A stretch of DNA of 64,000 nt from Lysobacter antibioticus. Lineage in GTDB: Bacteria; Pseudomonadota; Gammaproteobacteria; Xanthomonadales; Xanthomonadaceae. Position numbers and translations under genes: made by a program. The stretch spans positions 59,513 through 123,512 of the forward strand of contig NZ_JMTZ01000012.1 of assembly GCF_000731095.1 (NCBI RefSeq), written 5' to 3'. Below, in pieces: positions 58,872-64,000 of the stretch. The first letter of the stretch is position 1. Every line of letters begins with the position of its first letter. The notes beneath the pieces are model-generated. The model was not told where the DNA came from and searched no databases. It saw only the letters and a program-made list of their open reading frames with translations.

Positions 58872-59387
58872 ATGGCCCGCTGGCGACCTCCTGCCGAACA
58901 CAGCACCGCGCTGATCACGCGCGAGGGCCACGCGCGCCTGAAGCACGAACTCGACGACCTGTGGCGCGTGCGCCGCCCGGAAGTCGTCAAAGCCCTGGCC
59001 GCCGCGGCGGCCGAGGGCGATCGCTCGGAAAACGCCGAATACATCTACCGCAAGAAGCAACTCGGCGAGATCGACCGGCGCGTGCGCTACCTCAGCAAGC
59101 GCCTGCCGCTGCTGCATGTCATCGAGACCACGCCGAGCGACCCGCGCTCGGTGTTCTTCGGCGCCTGGGTCGAGGTCGAGAACGTCGCCAACGGCGAACT
59201 GGCGCGTTATCGCATCGTCGGCCCGGACGAGACCGACGCCAAGCTCGGCCACATCAGCATCGACTCGCCGCTGGCGCGGGCCATGCTCAAGCGCCGCATC
59301 GACGACGAATTCGAGGCGATGCTGCCGGCCGGCCCGCAACGTTACGCGATCGTCGAGGTCGCCTATCGGCCGCCCGCCGACGAGTGA
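58872..59387 (+). CDS. greB: Transcription elongation factor GreB
   Basis: GreB rescues backtracked RNA polymerase by inserting a coiled coil into the secondary channel and stimulating transcript cleavage. The 171-residue product has the coiled coil with the acidic tip [22 protein letters not shown], typical of GreB (the YRKKQL variant), and the C-terminal FKBP-like domain ([27 protein letters not shown]...[12 protein letters not shown]). The ATG at 58872 lies 10 bases after the NlpE-like gene; the ribosome-binding site is weak. Confidence 0.96.
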   Translation: MARWRPPAEHSTALITREGHARLKHELDDLWRVRRPEVVKALAAAAAEGDRSENAEYIYRKKQLGEIDRRVRYLSKRLPLLHVIETTPSDPRSVFFGAWVEVENVANGELARYRIVGPDETDAKLGHISIDSPLARAMLKRRIDDEFEAMLPAGPQRYAIVEVAYRPPADE

Positions 59388-59394
59388 GCGGCCG

Positions 59395-59874
59395 ATGACG
59401 GACGAGGTCAGCCTGCGGATCGCCACGGCGGCGGACGCCGAAGCCATCAGCGCCCTGGTCCTGGCATCGGCGCAGCACTGGATCTTTCCGCTTTGCGATG
59501 CCGACGGCCGCGCCATCCTGGCCGCCTCGATGGGCGCCGAAGCCACCCGCGAACGCCTGCTCGCCGGGCATGCCTACCTCGTCGCCGAAGCCGAAGGCCG
59601 CATCGTCGGCGTGGCCGCGCTGCGCTTGCCGGCGCATCTCTATAACCTGTTCGTCGACGATCGCTTCCAACGCCGCGGCATCGCGCGTCGGCTCTGGTCC
59701 GGTCTGCGCGCGCATCCCTTATTGAAGGACGCCTGGCCCACGCAGGTTACCGTCAACGCTTCGCGCCACTCCGTCGGCGTCTATCTGCGCCTGGGCTTCG
59801 AGGCTCAGGGCGAGGAGCAGGCGCGCGGCGGCATACCGTCGACGCCGATGCGGTGGCGGGCGCCGCAGGCCTGA
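59395..59874 (+). CDS. GNAT family N-acetyltransferase
   Basis: The 159-residue product has the GNAT layout: N-terminal SLRIATAADAEAISALVL, LVAEAEGRIVGVAALR, LYNLFVDDRFQRRGIARRLW with the acetyl-CoA pyrophosphate loop (RRGIARRL) and VTVNASRHSVGVYLRLGFEAQGEE. Substrate unknown. Starts 7 bases after greB, so probably co-transcribed. Confidence 0.9.
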   Translation: MTDEVSLRIATAADAEAISALVLASAQHWIFPLCDADGRAILAASMGAEATRERLLAGHAYLVAEAEGRIVGVAALRLPAHLYNLFVDDRFQRRGIARRLWSGLRAHPLLKDAWPTQVTVNASRHSVGVYLRLGFEAQGEEQARGGIPSTPMRWRAPQA

Positions 59875-59946
59875 TCGGGTCCACGCTGCGACCGCGCGGA
59901 CGTTCGGCGCAGATCGGCAAGTACGGCGACTCCTTCCCAGGCCGTC

Positions 59947-60591
59947 TTACAAAGACTCCAGCAGCGAATCCGGATTCGGCGTGGTTTCCATGTACAGCGG
60001 CTTGCTCGGTCGCTTGTCGCGCTTAGCCGGCGCGTAATCGATGGCCTGATCGCCCTGGCCCGAGTCGTTGACTTCGCCGCGTTCGACGATGCGGTCGCCG
60101 GTCAACAGATTCCAACTCAGCTTGACGGTGCCGTGGCTGTTGGTGCGGCTGTAGCGCTCGGCGTCCAGGCCGATCAGGCGCATGCGTTCGGCCTTGGAAT
60201 CGTAACGGTAACGGTAGGTCGACTGGGTCGCAGTGGTACCGCCGGTCAGGTCTTCGATCACCAGCACGCCCTTGCGGATCGACAGGTCGACATCGCCGAG
60301 CGGATAAGGATCGAGTTGCAGCGTGCCGACCGGCTGATGGCCGAAATCGACCTCGCTGCGATACGCCAGCCAGACCATCAGGCTGCGTTGGTCCTCGCCG
60401 CGGCCGACGAAGACCGTGTCGATGTCGCCGTCGCCGTTGAGGTCGCCGTCGATGCGCTTTTCCAGTCGGTTGCCGCCGTCGAGCATGCTGGCGACTTGTT
60501 CGGCGCTCATCGCCGGGATCGGCCCGGGTTGCGCCGATAGCGGCGCAGCGATCAGCAACGTCGCTGCGAACAGACACAAAATCGGTTTCAT
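59947..60591 (-). CDS. Exported protein with EF-hand-like calcium loop
   Basis: Unrecognised 214-residue protein. Signal peptide (MKPILCLFAATLLIAAPLSA), then GDLNGDGDIDTVFVG, a DxNxDGxxD calcium-binding loop as in FG-GAP/VCBS-type repeats. The rest is beta-rich (SLMVWLAYRSEVDF, LSIRKGVLVIEDLTGG, YRYRYDSKAERMRLIGLDAERYSRT). The RMRLIG plus tail pattern resembles enterobacterial periplasmic proteins of unknown function. GGGGAG lies 6 bases before ATG 60591. No obvious operon partner; convergent with the acetyltransferase gene. Confidence 0.78.
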   Translation of the reverse strand: MKPILCLFAATLLIAAPLSAQPGPIPAMSAEQVASMLDGGNRLEKRIDGDLNGDGDIDTVFVGRGEDQRSLMVWLAYRSEVDFGHQPVGTLQLDPYPLGDVDLSIRKGVLVIEDLTGGTTATQSTYRYRYDSKAERMRLIGLDAERYSRTNSHGTVKLSWNLLTGDRIVERGEVNDSGQGDQAIDYAPAKRDKRPSKPLYMETTPNPDSLLESL

Positions 60592-60721
60592 CGCATTCTC
60601 CCCTAGGCCGCGCAGGCCGGCGCCCGAATATCCGGGCCGACGATTCATCTGACGCCCAATCTAACGCGTCCAGGCCACGGCGGTGGCGGCTCGCGGTCCA
60701 TCCATCCCGACCCGGCTGCCC

Positions 60722-60758
60722 AAAACGACGACGGCCCTCGCCTGAGCGAGAGCCGTCG
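60722..60758 (-). terminator. Intrinsic terminator of the small membrane protein gene
   Basis: Minus strand: CGACGGC/GCCGTCG outer stem with CTCGC/GCGAG inner stem (60729-60758), followed by TCGTTTTGG, 30 bases after the stop at 60788. Confidence 0.85.
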
Positions 60759-60787
60759 ATGCGACGGGTCGGTTTGCAGCCCCGCCC

Positions 60788-61192
60788 TCAGCCACGCGAC
60801 TGCCTGCGCAGGCCGAAGAATTGCACCTCGGCGAAGATCGCCACGACCGCCGCCTGCGCCAGTACGTAGGCCATGCCCAGGGTGTTCGGCGCGATCGCGC
60901 CTTCGACCAGCACCAGGATCGAGGCTGCGATCCAGGCCAGGTTGATCCCGATCACCGTCCACGCCATCGGCGGCGAGACCGCCTTGCGGGTCAGCATCCA
61001 GCCGAGCAAGGCGGTCCAGGCGAGCAAGATCAGGCCGCTGCGCTGCAGCCAACCCGCCTCGATGGCCAGCAAGCCGGACAGGGGTCCGGCCGCGGCGAGT
61101 TGCAAGGCGCCGACGGCACCGGAAATAACGGCGTCGGCGACCAGCGCACGACGTAACAAAGAAGAAGGACGAGCTTGAACGGCGATGGCCAT
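60788..61192 (-). CDS. Four-helix membrane protein of unknown function
   Basis: The 134-residue protein has four membrane helices (ALVADAVISGAVGALQLAAAG; SGLILLAWTALLGWML; AWTVIGINLAWIAASILVLV; TLGMAYVLAQAAVVAIFAEVQF). This is the pattern of small uncharacterised integral membrane proteins in Xanthomonadaceae and rhizobia. AGGAG precedes the ATG. It is divergent from an XRE regulator gene, with a 17-bp palindrome between them, so it is the probable target of that regulator. Confidence 0.8.
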   Translation of the reverse strand: MAIAVQARPSSLLRRALVADAVISGAVGALQLAAAGPLSGLLAIEAGWLQRSGLILLAWTALLGWMLTRKAVSPPMAWTVIGINLAWIAASILVLVEGAIAPNTLGMAYVLAQAAVVAIFAEVQFFGLRRQSRG

Positions 61193-61270
61193 GGTCGACT
61201 CCTGAAGGCTTGCGGTTGAAGGGCGTGTGGATCTCGGAAGCCATCACACCGCCGCGGCGGCTGCGGGTCG

Positions 61271-61287
61271 ATTACCTGCCAGGTAAT
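61271..61287. promoter_or_regulatory. 17-bp palindromic operator candidate
   Basis: ATTACCTG-C-CAGGTAAT is a perfect inverted repeat in the 129-base interval between the membrane protein gene (minus) and the XRE regulator gene (plus). It is the right size for a dimeric HTH protein and is AT-rich at the ends in a very GC-rich region. Confidence 0.7.
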
Positions 61288-61321
61288 GCCGCCGACCGAG
61301 GCCTCGGGCTATGGTGAGCGC

Positions 61322-62140
61322 ATGAACGATCTCCGCCCCGTGGGCGAGCTGCTGCGCAATTGGCGCCAGCGTCGCCGCCTGACCCAGTTCGACCTCGCCG
61401 AAATGGCCGAGGTCTCGACCCGCCACGTCAGCTTCATCGAGACCGGGCGCTCGCTGCCGAGCCGCGCCTTGCTGCTGCGCCTGGCCGACCGCCTCGACGT
61501 GCCCCTGCGCGAAAGGAACCAGTTGATGACCGCCGCCGGTCTCGCGCCGATGTACGCCGAGCGCTCGCTCGACGACCCCGCCCTGCGCGAGGCCCACGCC
61601 GCCATCGAGATGGTGCTGTACGGGCACGAGCCACATCCCGCACTGGCGGTCGACCGGCACTGGAACCTGATCATGCACAACCGCGCGGTCGCGCCGCTGC
61701 TCGCCGGTATCCCCGATTTCCTGCTTGCGCGGCCGTCGAACGTATTGCGGGTGAGCCTGCACCCCGAAGGCCTGGCGCCGCGCATCATCAATCTCGGCGA
61801 ATGGCGCGCGCACTTGCTGCACCGCCTGCGCCACCTGGCCGACACCACCCGCGATCCGTTCCTGTCGACGCTGTACGACGAACTGGTCGCCTACCCCTGC
61901 GACGATCCTTACGACGAAACCGAACTGACCGCCTCGGCCCACGTCGCGGTGCCGTTCCGGGTGCGCAGCGAGTTCGGCGACCTCGCCTTCATCAGCACCA
62001 TCACCGTGTTCGGCACTCCGCTCGAAGTCACCCTGTCGGAGCTGGCGATCGAATCCTTCTTCCCCGCCGACGCCGCCACCGCGCAGGCGATGCGCACCTT
62101 CGGCGCCAGCCTGGAGCCGGCGCAGTTCGCCGGGCATTGA
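61322..62140 (+). CDS. XRE-family regulator with MmyB-like ligand-binding domain
   Basis: The 272-residue product has an N-terminal helix-turn-helix (LLRNWRQRRRLTQFDLAEMAEVSTRHVSFIETGRSLPS, residues 9-47) and a C-terminal MmyB-like PAS-type domain (VDRHWNLIMHNRAVAPLLAGIP, EWRAHLLHRLRHLADTT, FRVRSEFGDLAFISTITVFGTP). Some MmyB-like domains bind fatty acids or other small hydrophobic ligands; not shown here. GGTGAG lies in front of ATG 61322. Divergent neighbour and palindrome suggest local control and autoregulation. Confidence 0.92.
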   Translation: MNDLRPVGELLRNWRQRRRLTQFDLAEMAEVSTRHVSFIETGRSLPSRALLLRLADRLDVPLRERNQLMTAAGLAPMYAERSLDDPALREAHAAIEMVLYGHEPHPALAVDRHWNLIMHNRAVAPLLAGIPDFLLARPSNVLRVSLHPEGLAPRIINLGEWRAHLLHRLRHLADTTRDPFLSTLYDELVAYPCDDPYDETELTASAHVAVPFRVRSEFGDLAFISTITVFGTPLEVTLSELAIESFFPADAATAQAMRTFGASLEPAQFAGH

Positions 62141-62195
62141 TCCTCGCCGCCGGCTGACCGCTCGTCGGCGCCCAGGCCAAAATTATACCAATCGG

Positions 62196-62239
62196 TTGAC
62201 AATCGCCCCGGCGAAACGGATATTCAACCGCATGGTTGA
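62196..62239 (+). promoter_or_regulatory. Near-consensus promoter with operator overlapping the arsR-type start codon
   Basis: TTGACA (62196-62201), 17-base spacer, GATATT (62219-62224). The start of transcription would fall on or next to the ATG at 62232, so the mRNA would be leaderless or nearly so. The inverted repeat TCAACC-GCAT-GGTTGA (62224-62239) spans the start codon, and a half-site GGTTGA recurs at 62194 over the -35. Confidence 0.7.
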
Positions 62240-62684
62240 CTATCGCTCCGCACGGCTCGACGCCGTATTTCATGCCCTCGCCGATCCGACCCGGCGGGCG
62301 ATGCTGCATCGCCTGGCCGAACGCGAGCACAGCGTCGGCGAACTCGCCGAGCCCTATCGCATGACCCTGGCCGCGGCCTCCAAGCACATCAAGGCGCTGG
62401 AACGCGCCGGCCTGGTCCGTCGCACCGTGCTCGGCCGCACCCATGTCTGCCGCCTCGAAGCCGGGCCGCTGCACGGCGGCTTCGAGTGGCTGCGTCATTA
62501 CGAGCGCTATTGGAACCAACGCCTCGACAGCCTCGAAGCGCTGCTGCACGCCGAGGACGAAGCCCAGGTCCGCCCGCGTCAACCGGACGCATCGAAACGG
62601 GCTGCGCCCAAAGCGAAACCGAGAGCGAAACCGCCTGCGGCCGAGCACAAGACCGCCGCTCCGCGGCGCAAACCCCGCGCCTGA
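62232..62684 (+). CDS. ArsR-family winged-helix regulator
   Basis: The 150-residue product begins MVDYRSARLDAVFHALADPTRRAMLHRL and shows the HTH (EHSVGELAEPYRMTLAAASKHIKALERAGLVRRTV) with the wing GRTHVCRLE. Metal-binding cysteines are absent, so it is the non-metal ArsR type that usually controls an adjacent SRPBCC/AHSA1 gene. The last 35 residues are a Lys/Pro/Ala-rich basic tail. No ribosome-binding site lies before the ATG, consistent with a leaderless mRNA. Followed by the SRPBCC gene after 43 bases. Confidence 0.93.
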   Translation: MVDYRSARLDAVFHALADPTRRAMLHRLAEREHSVGELAEPYRMTLAAASKHIKALERAGLVRRTVLGRTHVCRLEAGPLHGGFEWLRHYERYWNQRLDSLEALLHAEDEAQVRPRQPDASKRAAPKAKPRAKPPAAEHKTAAPRRKPRA

Positions 62685-62727
62685 GCGCGCATCACCCAGG
62701 CCGCGCTCGCGGCCTCAGGAGACCGCC

Positions 62728-63279
62728 ATGAACTTGTCCCCGACTCACGACGACTACGGCACCGTCACCGCCGCCGACACGGTGCGCATCGAACGCCTGC
62801 TGCCCGGCCCGATCGATCGGGTCTGGGCCTATCTGACCGAATCCGATAAACGCCGCCGCTGGCTCGCCGCCGGCGACATGGAGCTGCGCCTCGGCGGTGC
62901 GGTCGAACTGGTCTTCAACAACGACCGGCTCACCCGCGACGACGACCCGCCGCCGGCGAAGTACGCCCAGTACGGCGGCGAGCACCGCGAACACGGCCGG
63001 ATCACTGCGTTCGACCCGCCGCATCTGCTCAGCTACACCTGGAGCGACGTGCCGCCCTCGGAGGTGCGCTTCGAACTCGCCGAAGAAGGCGAGCGCGTGC
63101 GCCTGGTCGTGACCCATAGTCGCCTGGCCGATCGCGCCATGATGATCAGCGTCGCCGGCGGCTGGCACACCCATCTCGGCATCCTGGTCGCCCTGCTTTC
63201 GGGCGAACAGCCGCAAGGCTTCTGGCGCACTCACACCCGGGTCGAGGCCGAGTACGAACGGCGCATCCCCTCGGCGTGA
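62728..63279 (+). CDS. SRPBCC/AHSA1 domain protein
   Basis: The 183-residue product has the START-like fold of the AHSA1 branch: VRIERLLPGPIDRVWAYLTESDKRRRWLAAGDMEL, GRITAFDPPHLLSYTW, VRFELAEEGERVRLVVTHSRL and a C-terminal helix (AGGWHTHLGILVALLSG). Such proteins bind hydrophobic ligands; no substrate can be named. AGGAG lies 6 bases before the ATG. Second gene of the arsR-type operon. Confidence 0.92.
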   Translation: MNLSPTHDDYGTVTAADTVRIERLLPGPIDRVWAYLTESDKRRRWLAAGDMELRLGGAVELVFNNDRLTRDDDPPPAKYAQYGGEHREHGRITAFDPPHLLSYTWSDVPPSEVRFELAEEGERVRLVVTHSRLADRAMMISVAGGWHTHLGILVALLSGEQPQGFWRTHTRVEAEYERRIPSA

Positions 63280-63354
63280 GCGAACGGCATCCCACCGGAT
63301 TCGCCGACAGCGGCTAAGCTTGGCGTCCTGTCGGCGAAAACTCAGAGGTCGCGC

Positions 63355-63888
63355 GTGTCCATCGGTCGTTCCACATCCTCCTCGTCCGCTAACGTGGCCC
63401 CCTCGCGCCTGCACCGTTGGGCGCGCGCCTTGCCGCTGGCCTTGGCCCTGGTTTCGACCGCCGTCGCCGTGAGCGCCTGCCGCAAGCCGGCGTCGCAGGA
63501 AGAAGCGGCGGCGAAGGTCTTCAGCGGCCGCATCGCCCAGTTCCAGACCATCGACGAACGCGTCGGCACCGGCGAGGTCGCCCAGTCCGGCCAGGACGTG
63601 ATCGTCCACTACACCGGCTGGCTGTACGACGAGAAGGCCGCCGACAAACACGGCACTAAATTCGACAGCTCGCTCGACCGCGGCAAGCCCTTCGACTTCT
63701 TGCTCGGCGCCGGCCGCGTGATCCGCGGCTGGGACGACGGCGTCGCCGGCATGCGCGTGGGCGGCAAGCGCATTCTGATGGTGCCGCCGGAAATGGGCTA
63801 CGGCCGCGAAGGCGCCGGCGGCGGAGTGATCCCGCCGGATGCCTCCTTGGTGTTCGAGGTGGAGTTGTTGCGGGTGGAGAAGCACTGA
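63355..63888 (+). CDS. FKBP-type peptidyl-prolyl isomerase lipoprotein
   Basis: The 177-residue product starts at GTG with GAGG at 7 bases, has a long basic N-region, a hydrophobic core (ALPLALALVSTAVA) and lipobox VSAC (Cys42), and a single FKBP domain: VIVHYTGWLYDEK, GTKFDSSLDRGKPFDFLLGAGRVIRGWDDGVAGM, KRILMVPPEMGYG and VIPPDASLVFEVELLRV. The active-site aromatic residues (Tyr, Phe, Asp, Phe, Val, Ile, Trp) are in place. It would assist folding in the periplasm or at the outer membrane, like Mip-type proteins but without a dimerisation domain. Confidence 0.93.
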   Translation: MSIGRSTSSSSANVAPSRLHRWARALPLALALVSTAVAVSACRKPASQEEAAAKVFSGRIAQFQTIDERVGTGEVAQSGQDVIVHYTGWLYDEKAADKHGTKFDSSLDRGKPFDFLLGAGRVIRGWDDGVAGMRVGGKRILMVPPEMGYGREGAGGGVIPPDASLVFEVELLRVEKH

Positions 63889-63914
63889 GGCGCGTAGCGC
63901 GGTTGCGGTTGCTG

Positions 63915-63997
<83 letters not shown>

Positions 63998-64000
63998 ATT

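Overview
The window is about 68% GC and reads as a chromosomal segment of a Xanthomonadaceae bacterium, most likely Lysobacter or a close relative (inference). Three things point there: the conserved order tpiA-secG-tRNALeu-nuoA..N-tRNAfMet-rimP-nusA-infB-rbfA-truB-rpsO-pnp, an asd-fimV-truA-trpF-trpB-trpA-accD-glmM block, and a protein ending in the XVIPCD secretion domain of Xanthomonadales type IV secretion effectors. The species cannot be fixed without a search.

Layout. 1-10.2 kb (minus strand): a translation and RNA-turnover operon read from right to left, with initiator tRNA, rimP, nusA, infB, rbfA, truB, rpsO and the N-terminal part of pnp. A GlcG/HbpS-like gene lies between rbfA and truB, and an exported protein of unknown function between truB and rpsO. 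10.9-26.1 kb (minus): all 13 nuo genes of respiratory complex I, many overlapping by 1-4 bases, preceded by a perfect 61-bp tandem duplication and tRNA-Leu(GAG). 26.5-27.9 kb: secG and tpiA. 28.0-33.6 kb: an apparent insertion relative to the usual tpiA-glmM neighbourhood, with a deoxyinosine DNA glycosylase, a secreted chymotrypsin-fold protease, a 2OG-Fe(II) oxygenase and a YejM/PbgA-like envelope protein, flanked by several repeat families. 33.9-46.0 kb (minus): glmM, accD, trpA, trpB, trpF, truA, fimV-like, asd, a D-2-hydroxyacid dehydrogenase and aroC. 46.6-50.4 kb: prmB, then SCO1 and psd (overlapping) and a lipoprotein.

50.4-56.4 kb (minus) is the most interesting part. Five closely spaced genes run lytic transglycosylase - M50-like membrane protease - YhhN lysoplasmalogenase - small lipoprotein - XVIPCD protein. 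The last two look like an immunity/effector pair for interbacterial killing through a type IV secretion system whose machinery is not in the window. The effector's N-terminal half resembles a lysozyme-like wall hydrolase. 56.6-64 kb holds a HerA/YjgR-like ATPase, an NlpE-like lipoprotein, greB, an acetyltransferase, a regulator/membrane-protein pair diverging from a 17-bp palindrome, an ArsR/SRPBCC pair with a near-leaderless promoter, and a lipoprotein FKBP prolyl isomerase, ending in a hexanucleotide repeat.

How the parts relate. Most genes are housekeeping: translation initiation and ribosome maturation, respiration, tryptophan, aspartate-family and chorismate synthesis, fatty-acid initiation and cell-wall sugar synthesis. 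Two families of imperfect inverted repeats (GATTCCC-type and GTGAG/CTCAC-type) sit between co-transcribed genes of these core operons (infB-rbfA, nuoE-nuoD, nuoM-nuoN, trpB-trpA), where they would form hairpins in the mRNA. All functional calls rest on motif recognition by eye; no database search was run.
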